Shown in pieces: positions 13,933 through 24,249 of a stretch of DNA of 64,000 nt. Below the pieces are notes generated by a model. That model saw only the letters and a program-made list of their open reading frames with translations, had not been told where the DNA came from and made no database searches. This stretch comes from Glandiceps talaboti (Eukaryota; Hemichordata; Enteropneusta; Spengelidae): contig NC_135562.1 in the NCBI RefSeq assembly GCF_964340395.1, forward strand, positions 21,929,892 through 21,993,891, read 5' to 3'. A program made the position numbers and the translations under genes. The first letter of the stretch is position 1, and each line of letters begins with the position of its first letter.

Positions 13933-14159
13933 AAAATACAAATCAAAATTTATCGACAAACAAATTTGAATAGATACGTCATACATAGTCATGTACACAA
14001 AGTTGTTCTCGGGTACCCAGATTCCTATAAATTCAGCCACCTCCGGTATACACATTTCTTTCACAACCGAAACAATTGTATTTTGCCATGTTCAAATGAA
14101 AAATCATTGATGTTTATATTAGACTATTTACGAAACACAAACTTGAAAACCATAATTGC

Positions 14160-14430
14160 CTATAACCACAGAAAACCACTTCTATTTAGGGTCCCATACT
14201 AAAGTTACCCCAAAACTAGTAAACCAAATGTAAACTTAAAATAGGTTGTTCCTAGAAATACAGACTGTGCCACTTCTAATTAGGGTTCCCGTTCTAAAAT
14301 TAACAACTTTCGCAAAAACTAGTTAACTAAATGTAAACTTAAAATAGATTGTTTCTAGAAATACTGACTGTGCCACTTCTAATTAGGGTTAAAGTTTTCG
14401 CAAAATCTAGTTAGTTAGTTTTGAATCGAA
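14160..14430. repeat. About 115-bp tandem repeat, 2-3 copies
   Basis: GTGCCACTTCTAATTAGGGT followed by CAAAAACTAGTTAACTAAAT and a TTTCTAGAAATAC motif recurs at about 14165, 14268 and 14366 with small changes. No coding content. Confidence 0.85.
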
Positions 14431-14754
14431 ATATTTCTTTCATTAAAATGCTAATCATACAAAATTAAAACCCGTGTATTTTGCTCTGCAGCGCATATTT
14501 TTTTCATTCATGTTACAAATTTAAGAGTTATTTCCGTAAAGACATTCTTCTTTGAAGATGATGAAAAAGATAAGTTTGTTTACAATATTACAAATATAGC
14601 TAATAACCACATAACAACCAACAATGTGAACCAAATTTATTTTTCGTTTTGTGATGGTCAGAACATTCATAAATTACAATACAAAATAATGTCACCGCTT
14701 CAGTTATACCCATGGTATAGTGATCAAATATATGTGTCTCAAAACCAAATTAAG

Positions 14755-17015
14755 GCTTATGATCTCATCTTTTTGGTCAAAGATCTATCATTAGATTAAG
14801 ATGCATTCTGGATGTGTTTATCTCATCAGTGATATGCAACTTAGGGCTAAAAAGACTCAAACTAAAAGAAAGTCTATAACAAGATGATCCAATCAGTAAT
14901 ATGCAAATTAGTGCCTAATAATATGTCTTTTTGGTCAAAATTCTATCATTAGATTAAGATGTATTCTTGATGTGTTTATCTCATTAGTGATATGCAAATT
15001 AGGGCTAAAAAGACTAAAACTAAGTCTATATTTACAAAGTCTATAACAAGATGATCCAATCAGTAATATGCAAATTAGTGCCTAATAACGTGTCTTTTTG
15101 GTCAAAAGTCTATCATTAGATTAAGATGTATTCTTGATGTGTTTATCTCATCAGTAATATGCAAATTAGTGCCTAATAATGTGTCTTTTTGGTCAAAAAT
15201 CTATCATTAGATTTAGATGTACTCTTGATGTGTTTATCTCATCAGTGATATGCAAATTAGAGCTAAAAAGACTAAGACTAAAAGTCTATATTTACAAAAT
15301 GTCTAAGATAATCCAATCAGTAATATGCAAATTAGTGCCTAATAATGTGTCTTTTTGGTCAAAAATCTATCATTAGATTAAGATGTATTCTTGATGTGTT
15401 TATCTCATCAGTGATATTCTAATTAGGGCTTAAAAGACTAAAAATAAAGGAAAGTCTATAACAAGATGATCCAATCAGTAATATGCAAATTAGTGCCTAA
15501 AATGTGTCTTTTTGGTCAAAAATCTATCATTAGATTAAGATGTATTCTTCATGTGTTTATCTCATCAGTGATATTCTAATTAGGGCTTAAAAGACTAAAA
15601 ATAAAGGAAAGTCTATAACAAGATGATCCAATCAGTAATATGCAAATTAAGGCTAAAAAGACTAAAACTAAGTCTATATTTACAAAAAGTCTATAACAAG
15701 ATGATCTAATCAGTAATATGCAAATTAGTGCCTAATAATGTGTCTTTTTGATCAAAAATCTATCATTAGATTAAGATGTATTCTTGATGTGTTTATCTCA
15801 TCAGTGATATGCAAATTAGGGCTAAGAAGGCTAAAAATAAAAGAAAGTCTATAACAAGATGATCCAATCAGTAATATGCAAATTAGTGCCTAATAATATG
15901 TCTTTTTGGTCAAAATTCTATCATTAGATTCAGATGTATTCTTGATGTGTTTATCTCATCACTTATATGCAAATTAGGGCTAAAAAGACTAAAGCTAAAA
16001 GTCTATATTTACAAAAAGTCTATAACAAGATGATCCAATCAGTAATATGCAAATTAGTGCCTAATAATGAGTCTTTTTGATCAAAAGTCTATCATTAGAT
16101 TAAGATGTATTCTTGATGTGTTTATCTCATCACTGATATGCAAATTAGGGCTAAAAAGACTCAAACTAAAAGAAAGTCTATAACAAGATGATCCAATCAG
16201 TAATATGCAAATTAGTGTCTAATAATGCGTCTTTTTGGTCAAAAGTCTATCGTTAGATTAAGATGTACTCTTGATGTGTTTATCTCATCAGTGATATGCA
16301 AATTAGGGCTAAAAAGACTCAAACTAAAAGAAAGTCTATAACAAGATGATCCAATCAGTAATATGCAAATTAGTGCCTAATAATATGTCTTTTTGGTCAA
16401 AATTCTATCATTAGATTAAGATGTAATTTTGATGTGTTTATCTCATTAGTGATATGCAAATTAGGGCTAAAAAGACTAAAACTAAAAGTCTATATTTATA
16501 AAGTCTATAACAAGATGATCCAATCAGTAATATGCAAATTAGTGCCTAATAAAGTGTCTTTTTGGTCAAAAGTCTATCATTAGATTTAGATGTATTCTTA
16601 ATACCATGATCTCATCGGTGATATGCAAATTAGGGCTAAAAAGCCTCAAACTAAAGGTCTTTATTTAAAAAAGTCTATAATAAGATGATCAAATCAGTAA
16701 TATGCAAATTAGTGCCTAAAAATGTGTCTTTATGGTAAAAAATCTATCATTAGTTTAAGATGTATTCTTGATGTGTTTATCTCATCAGTGATATGCAAAT
16801 TAGGGCTATAAAGACTAAAACTAAGTCTATATTTACAAAAGGTCTATAACACGATCCAATCAGTGATATGTAAATTATGATCTAAAAATGTCTTTTTGGT
16901 TGTCTATAATTAGATTAAGATGTATTCTTGATATGATAATTTCATCAGTGATATGCAAATTAGGGCTAAAAAGACTACAACTAAAAATCTGTAATTACAA
17001 AAAGTCTATAACATG
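14755..17015. repeat. About 155-172-bp satellite with paired ATGCAAAT octamers
   Basis: About thirteen copies of a unit with the landmarks CAATCAGTAATATGCAAATT, TTTTTGGTCAAAA, CTATCATTAGATTAAGATGT and CATCAGTGATATGCAAATTA. Each unit is itself two related half-units, each with one octamer-type ATGCAAAT, giving over twenty exact octamers in 2.2 kb. Copies differ by scattered substitutions and small indels, so the array is not very recent. No coding frame is conserved. Confidence 0.95.
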
Positions 17016-17544
17016 ATGATCCCCGAGCACTGAGCAAGGACCATTAGTTTTTCACCATTAGAGTAGTTTTTGTTACATGGGAGGAGTTTTAAAAAAAAAG
17101 TTTTTATAAGAGAACTACCGTCTCCCTCATTAACCTCTGTAAAAAATAAATAAAATAAAAGCTGTAAAAATATAACTGGTGTAAACCAAAATGCTCCTGT
17201 AGGTTGCAATTGGTTTTGCTAAATTAAAACTGAATCATAAAAGTTTGATTCAATATTTATCAATTGAAATTTTGAACAAAAATATTATGGTTTACCACAC
17301 TTGTGTTTCTCTCTCAATCAGAGATCACAATGTTTAGAAAAGGGAATAGAATTCATCCAGCAAAAGCACTTTTAGTCCCCCAAAGTGAGTGACTATTACA
17401 ATGGGCTCAGACTTCCAATATCTGATTTCTTTCAAAACTGGCACAAAGGTGACATGTCATTCGGAAAATATGCCATATTTGTCATCAAAAATCAATATTT
17501 TCTGCATAATTAATCATAAAACAAGCTTTATTTTGAAACCTGGC
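17016..17544. other. No supported gene
   Basis: Only short open frames without recognisable domains; no clear repeat. Confidence 0.5.
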
Positions 17545-18775
17545 CTTGAGCTCCCATGGACTATACGGGGAAGGTCTGCTGTAAAGTCTGTATGCATATG
17601 TCATAAGGTACATGTACATGTATGATATAGGGTATATACTTTTCTAGGCGAGAAGATTTTGGATAACCCTGCCCATCTAGACTGGTTGATTTTATTTTAA
17701 TTGTAGTTCAAAATATTGATATATTTTTCAAAATAATTCTTACAATTGCTAAAAGTAAGATTTCATTTCTCAAAAAATTAATTATTTTTGATCAGTTTTT
17801 AGGTATTACATCATATGAACTACCGTCTGCATGTATTATAGACCTGTATAGTATGTATTTTGAGTGATACAGTTGGTATAAGAAAGAGTCAGACCATTTT
17901 TAGGGTGTGTAGTATGACAACAGTTTGGTTTTTGGGGGTTTCAACATAGCCTCCCTATGTCATTTCACAAAGAGTTGCCCACCTCATCCTGGGATATATG
18001 GTCATGTGAACAAAATTAATGAAAGTGGTTTATTTTGCCAATACTAGTTCAAAGAAGCACACTTTAGATAAATTTTCTATTAAATTCTATCTATTAAATT
18101 CTATCTTAATAACAATAATGATAATAATAATAATAATAATAACTTTAGGGTAATAATAATAACATATAATAAATAATCACTAATAAGTAATAAGTACTAA
18201 TATAATAAATACTAATGTATGATAAATACTAATATATAATAAATACTAATATATAGTAAATAAGCACATAATTAGGCACCAATGACTGTTAATTTCTAAT
18301 TCTCCTTTCATAATTAATTGCACTTAAAGTTGAAATAGTATTGGCATTATGGATTACTCTCATTAAACATGTTCATATGACAGGACAACTCTGTGTGAAA
18401 TGATACTAGGAGGCTTTGCTAAGATTACCAAGCCCTTACTGTTGTCATACTACATACCCAAAAATGGAGACACTTTCTAATACCAACTTTATAGCACAAA
18501 ATAGATACTCTACAGATCTATGATAGATACAGGCGGCAGTTTGTACGATGAAATAGCTAAAAACTGACCAAATTAATTGTCTTTTGGAAAATGAAATCTC
18601 ACTTTTAAGAATTGTAATAATGTTTTGAAATTTATAGATTTATTCTAAGCTGCAACTGAAGCAAAATCTATCAGTCCAGCTGAGCAGGGTTTTCCAAAGT
18701 TTTCCAGCCCAGAAAAGTATACAAAAAAACACTGCTTTCCAGCAGACCTTTCCCACCTATGGGAGTTGTGCACCC
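17545..18775. repeat. Large diverged inverted repeat (fold-back), about 1.2 kb
   Basis: The left arm (about 17545-18020) and right arm (about 18370-18775) are reverse complements with indels. Shared blocks include ACTTTTCT next to GGCTGG-like sequence, TAGTATGACAACAGT, CATTTCACA-AGAGTTG and GGTCTGCTG-AAAG. The ~350-bp centre is AT-rich with ATA/AAT repeats. No coding sequence. It looks like an aged fold-back transposon or an inverted duplication. Confidence 0.85.
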
Positions 18776-19294
18776 CCCCCCCCTCCCATATTACTTCTGC
18801 AAAAAAAATTTAATTCTCTGAGATAGGACAAAAATACACATTTTGATAACACATACAAATTCTACCCACTTTATGCAACTTTAGTCAGTTATTATTTCAT
18901 AATCAATTTAATAGTATAAAAATGTTTTCGCTTGACTTATTCTCATTGGCTTTTCTAACCATTGGGGTCGATTTTTCAGGGAGAAACAGTAGAACAATAA
19001 AAAATCAATTAATTATACTGTATTTGCAAATTTATACACACAGTTCTTTCTTTATAGTGGTTTCCCAAACCTGGGCAAGTTTACCTTCGTCAAGATTTGA
19101 TTTCTTCCTTTCACCCCATTTCATAAAAAAATATTGTCTACAAATTATAACCTTGAAAATTTAATATCAACCATATGGGAGCACTTTGGTAAATGTAATT
19201 TATATTGAATGTATTTTTTCATTATTTTATTAAATAAAACACAATATATTAACCAAACTGTATTAATACAATTTCCATGCAAGTTTATTTTCAG
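18776..19294. other. No supported gene
   Basis: AT-rich sequence with a C-run at about 18770-18784; no supported feature. Confidence 0.5.
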
Positions 19295-19333
19295 GAAGCC
19301 AGGCTCGACAAAGATGCACAAATGATGGAAAAT
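19295..19333 (+). CDS. Putative 39-nt internal exon, unknown gene
   Basis: Bounded by TTATTTTCAG and GTGAGT, both strong splice-site matches, and exactly 13 codons long (EARLDKDAQMMEN in phase 0). The peptide suggests part of a charged helix. I cannot name the protein. Support is the splice sites and coding-like composition only, so a chance match remains possible. Confidence 0.3.
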
Positions 19334-19514
19334 GTGAGTCAAAAAACTGTCTTTTTAATATTTAATATGTTTATACATTGAAAGTTAGATTTAGAAACTT
19401 TATTTCTATTTGATTGTCATGTCTGCAATATAAAATAAATTTAGAAAATAATATAATTGCATTGTGAGTGAATACTTCAATTCTTATACTATTTCTTAAA
19501 TTTCTTTCTTTTAG

Positions 19515-19556
19515 CCTGTGGTGATAAGAAGACCCAAGACTGATCGATGTATTTGA
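19515..19556 (+). CDS. Putative terminal exon following the 39-nt exon
   Basis: After the acceptor TTCTTTCTTTTAG, phase 0 continues as PVVIRRPKTDRCI and stops at TGA, so this could be the last exon joined to 19295-19333. No strong donor lies inside it. No AATAAA is obvious downstream. Unknown protein. Confidence 0.22.
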   Translation, partial: PVVIRRPKTDRCI

Positions 19557-19647
19557 TTATTACGATACTGATGTGTATTTTGCATTTATGTATATCTATT
19601 AAAATGTAATTTATGTATTGAAATGTATTTTTAAGTTATTTTTTTAG

Positions 19648-19701
19648 AACTTTTGGAGGAGTTTAGAAGAACAGAAAAACAGTTTCAGACATCAGCACCA
19701 A
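19648..19701 (+). CDS. Putative 54-nt internal exon
   Basis: Flanked by TTATTTTTTTAG and GTAAGT. Two of three frames are open; one reads LLEEFRRTEKQFQTSAP. In that frame it ends in phase 1, which would fit the start phase of the exon at 28766, but the 9-kb distance makes this speculative. Confidence 0.25.
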
Positions 19702-19734
19702 GTAAGTTTTTTGAGTTTTTTTTAGTTTGTATGG

Positions 19735-20935
19735 CTGCATGAATGATTGCTCTTTTAACTATCCCACCTCACCCCTTCCAACATACGTACATCAAATACA
19801 CTATCATTTTTGCGTCTCCGGTACCAATTGTCATATCTGCGCCATCATCTACCTCGCGTTTCGGTCCGCAGTCTTCGCTGCACATGATCATATATTACAT
19901 ATTGACATACACAAACAGCACTCCTCGATTTTTGTTATCCCTTTCCGTACGTCTGGTTTCTTGTGGATTTTGGTTTTCTCTGACTAGGTGGGTCTCTAGG
20001 GTTGATTACTTTGTTGTTTGGTTGGTTGGCGTTGGTTGGTTGGTTGGTTGGTCGGTCGGTTGGTCGGTTGGTTGGTTGGTTGGCAATGGTTCGTTGGTTA
20101 GTCCTTTGTAGGTTTTACATATTTTTCACTTGCTGTCTATGGCCTTAATCTCTCATACCAACACACATAAACCTCACAAACCTCCGCCATGTCGCCGCCA
20201 TCTCTATTACTGCCGTGTCGCCATCTTTATTTGCCATCACCGTTGTGCGTCATATTCATTACAACAATACAATAAAGTCCCCCATTCATTTTAACTTTCT
20301 GTATGTATGTTTGTATGGTTTAGAGTTATAATGGCACATTCCATTACAACTCTTCATATTCGCAGTCAAGCATGTGCATGTATGTTAACCCTCTCCCCCC
20401 AAAAAAAACAAAAAGTATGTGTCCTTGTATGGTGATTCAAATTGGCAACAAAGAATTGCTTGGCAGCGATGACACCCCTAGCATTGACTAGATAATATGG
20501 ATTTTAGAGTAATCAATTTCCAATGCGGCCTAAATTCAACTGCATACAGAGCTCAGTAGAGCTATCAAACATTTAATCCTCTTTTTATCAGGGGGGTGGG
20601 TTGGTCAATTTCACTACAAACATTCAAATTAAACTCTCAAATCCAGGGGACCATATAGCCAGAATTACCATACGAGTATGACTACATTCTCAGTCTAAAT
20701 AATTGTTGGCATAAAAATGCTACTAATGACCGAGTGAATTTAAGGTACTGTCGTCTTTAGTGTATCCATGGCTGTGTATTTCTAGGCAATATCTATTACA
20801 TGGTACGTCTACAGAATATCAAGTATACATCACTTACACCTAAAAGCTATGAATGGTAAGCGTCATCTAGAAGTTCTTTACTTATCTTTGCTGTTCATCT
20901 ACAATTGATCTGTGCTGTCATGAACACAGATGAAA
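19735..20935. repeat. Diverged segmental duplication, copy A
   Basis: Shares ordered blocks with 22615-23750: a CATCTACCTCGCG/CAACTACCTCACG block with CGGTCC, an ATATTACATAT-ACACAAAC block, AAAGAATTGCTTGGCAGC followed by CCCCTAGCATTGACTAGATA, and ACATCACTTACA-type sequence at the end. A GGTT-rich microsatellite at about 20020-20098 interrupts this copy. No conserved reading frame. Confidence 0.85.
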
Positions 20936-21417
20936 AGTGATGTAGCCTCAAATATTCATCTGAAAGTTGTTCATAAACTGATAAATTTTCATCAAGTCTT
21001 CATCAAAGACAGTCTTCAATATTTCAACTTACTAGCCAAGTCAAATTCAGAATTTTTTATGACAAATATGGCCAATATTTTGTCATCATTGCAAAGGTCA
21101 CAAAACAAAGCAATGACAAGGTCTCAAAGCTCATTATAAATAAAATGGGTATTAAGTAATTTAATTTAGGTTTCTATGTATTAAGCTGCCAGACTGAGCT
21201 AGTGCACAAAATGTGAAGTTTGACATTTGTGCCAGGCTTGGTTGAAATTGGTCTATGCATCTCTGCTGTATACTGTGCACTATGATTAATGTTTGGCTAT
21301 TTGACCTTGAAGATACAGGTCGAGGTCAAAGGTCGAGGTCTCAGAAAGACCATTATCAATAATATGGATATGGATAATATAACACTCAAAGTGGGTCACT
21401 ATTACACACTTCAATAA
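20936..21417. other. No supported gene
   Basis: Only a 69-codon frame (20930-21139) with no recognisable features, and a short TCGAGGTCAAAGGTCGAGGT repeat at about 21320. Confidence 0.5.
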
Positions 21418-22291
21418 TAGCACTCGGTATTGAATAGCACTATTGCAAGAAATGTGGGAATTGAATACTAGCATCCATTATTAAATAGCACTATTGCAAG
21501 ACATGTGGGAATTGAATACTAGCACTCGGTATTAAATAGCACTATTGCAAGAAATGTGGGAATTGAATACTAGCACTCGGTATTAAATAGCACTATTGCA
21601 AGACATGTGGGAATTGAATACCAGCACCTGGTATTAAATAGCACTATTGCAAGACATGTGGGAATTGAATAATAGCACCCGGTATTAAATAGCACTATTG
21701 CAAGAAATGTGGGAATTGAATACTAGCAACCGGTATTAAATAGCACTATTGCAAGAAATGTGGGAATTGAATACTAGCACCCGGTATTAAATAGCACTAT
21801 TGCAAGAAATGTGGGAATTGAATACTAGCACCCGGTATTAAATAGCACTATTTCAAGAAATGTGGGAATTGAATACCAGCAACCGGTATTAAATAGCACT
21901 ATTGCAAGACATGTGGGAATTGAATACTAGCACCAAGTATTAAATAGCACTATTGCAAGAAATGTGGGAATTGAATACTAGCAACCGGTATTAAATAGCA
22001 CTATTGCAAGAAATGTGGGAATTGAATACTAGCACCCGGTATTAAATAGCACTATTGCAAGAAATGTGGGAATTGAATACTAGCAACCGGTATTAAATAG
22101 CACTATTGCAAGAAATGTGGGAATTGAATACTAGCAACCGGTATTAAATAGCACTATTGCAAGAAATGTGGGAATTGAATACTAGCACCCGGTATTAAAT
22201 AGCACTATTGCAAGAAATGTGGGAATTGAATACTAGCAACCGGTATTAAATAGCACTATTGCAAGAAATGTGGGAATTGAATACTAGCAAC
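21418..22291. repeat. 51-bp satellite, about 17 copies
   Basis: Unit contains TAGCACTATTGCAAGAAATG, TGGGAATTGAATACTAGCA and a variable CCCGG/ACCGG/CTCGG followed by TATTAAA. Copies are 51 bp apart and highly uniform; variation is concentrated at one site (CACCCGG, CAACCGG, CACTCGG). Confidence 0.97.
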
Positions 22292-22614
22292 CGTTCATGT
22301 TGTACTTAAAAATAGTGACCCCCCCCCCCCTGCAATTCATCCACAAAACAATCCCCCCCCCCCTGACAAATATAAAAACACAATGTCCTGCCCATCTGTT
22401 GACAGGAAACACTCTTTTTGTTCACGCACACTGCATATATAGTTAATTTTACATGTTACATTTTCAGTAATTTTAATTTTTATACTATTTTTTTATAACA
22501 TTAGCATGGAACTATAACAAAACAATAGATGGTTACAAAGGCCAAAGAAAATGATTATCAAAATCTTGTGAAATTAAAATGCTTTTACTTTTCTAAGTAT
22601 GAATGAATGAATGA

Positions 22615-23162
22615 GTGACTGTTGTTCTTATAACCCCCTCTCCAACCTACACATTTAAAATACTACCCGTATTTTCATCATCATCGCCATCAACTACCTC
22701 ACGCCTCGGTCCTTTTTTGCCATCACTACGCATGACCACATATTACATATACACAAACGGTTCATCTTTTTTCTTTTTCTTCTCATTTTGGGTTGTCCTC
22801 AGGTTAGGTTAGGTCAGAGGGTCGGTAGTTTGGATTATTTTCACTTGCCTGGCTATGGACTTTCTCTCATACTTAACATCCACAGACACAAATTTCGCAC
22901 TTCCACCACTGTCACCAATTTCACCACGTCTCCGTTTGCATTCATCATCTTCGCTGCGTCTTCATCTGCATTCGCCATCCTTCCCGCGTCTCCACCTGCA
23001 TTCGTCATGTTCGCCCTGTGTCATATTCAAGTTATTTTTACACCAACACCAACACAAACTATAGGTTTTCATGTTTGAGAGTTATAATGGCACCATACCC
23101 TCATAACTCCTCACTATTGGCTGTCAAGCATTGTGAGTGTGTGTATTAAACTTGCCCCCCCC

Positions 23163-23193
<31 letters not shown>

Positions 23194-23750
23194 AATAAAT
23201 AAAAGTAATAAAAAACTGTGGCCTATTGTATATAAAAGGGTATGTATGGCAACTCAAAGGAAGCGACAAAGAATTGCTTGGCAGCAATGATACCCCTAGC
23301 ATTGACTAGATAATATGGACGTTAGATTCAATATTTCATGCGCCACATTTCAACAGAGCTCAGTGAAGTTCTACCAACCCTGTACATCATATCATTGGGA
23401 TTAGGAATGGACAATAAAAATATCAAGGATCTAACGTTCAGGGGACTTTTTTGCCCGACTTGCCATATCATAACGGTACTCGGTATATACCAGTTAATCT
23501 AGATGAATGAAATAAATGAAATAAAATATACCATAAGTTCTATAAATAGTCTATACATATAATGACCAACTGAAAGTACTATCGTCTGGCTTTTGTGGCT
23601 GTCATTCAAGGCAATTTCTATTACATCTACAAGATATCAAGTGTACATCACCTACATCTGACGGCTTAGAGTGTTAAGTGTCTTCTCTAGGGTACTTACT
23701 TTTTATTATTCGTCTACATTTGATCATGATGTGTGATGATGATGAACGTA
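22615..23750. repeat. Diverged segmental duplication, copy B
   Basis: Direct-orientation partner of 19735-20935. It contains a poly(A) run at 23163-23190 and the shared AAAGAATTGCTTGGCAGCAA and CATTGACTAGATAATATGGA blocks. The 51-bp satellite lies between the two copies. Confidence 0.85.
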
Positions 23751-23754
23751 AGTG

Positions 23755-23851
23755 TAGTCTGTAAGGTACGCCGTGATGGGGCGCCCTCACACTTCAGCCA
23801 ACCCCTCCCACGCCGGTGAGGGCGGAACGTCAGGACGTATCTTACAGTCTA
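23755..23851. mobile_element. 97-bp MITE with 9-bp target duplication
   Basis: Starts TAGTCTGTAAGGTACG and ends CGTATCTTACAGTCTA, a near-perfect terminal inverted repeat. ACGTAAGTG flanks it on both sides (23746-23754 and 23852-23860). The 9-bp duplication fits the Mutator-like group, by inference. The ends resemble those of the MITE at 38621. Confidence 0.85.
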
Positions 23852-23860
23852 ACGTAAGTG

Positions 23861-24249
23861 ACACACAAAATTAATTATGTATGCGTAAGAGCAAATGACA
23901 CACATCTTATGGCAAATGACTAGCGTATGGAAATAAATGACACACATAAGGCAAGTAATGCACGTATGACCACAGGGGCGTGTAATATTTCTTAGATTGT
24001 TGTTTTCCTGGTCTACAGACTAGATATAACAACCTTTTGACTATATATTCCTACCTGTAAGTAAGGAAAAAACATTTCCGCTACTTTAGAGATTGACACA
24101 TTTGTAGCAGCAGGATTCGTACGATATTTTCCTAAGAAAACGGCGATCCAGGGCGGCAATCTAAGCAATAATACGTGCCCTGTGCTCGTGACTATATATG
24201 ACGCTCACACAAGGCGAATGATGCACACATGACAATAAATCTAAATGAC
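23861..24249. other. No supported gene
   Basis: Contains repeated CACACAT/GCAAATGAC motifs; no coding frame. Confidence 0.5.

Noticed and set aside
21418-22291. Regular repeats resembling a CRISPR array
   Set aside because: The whole 51-bp unit is repeated with no unique spacers, and the DNA is eukaryotic; it is a satellite.
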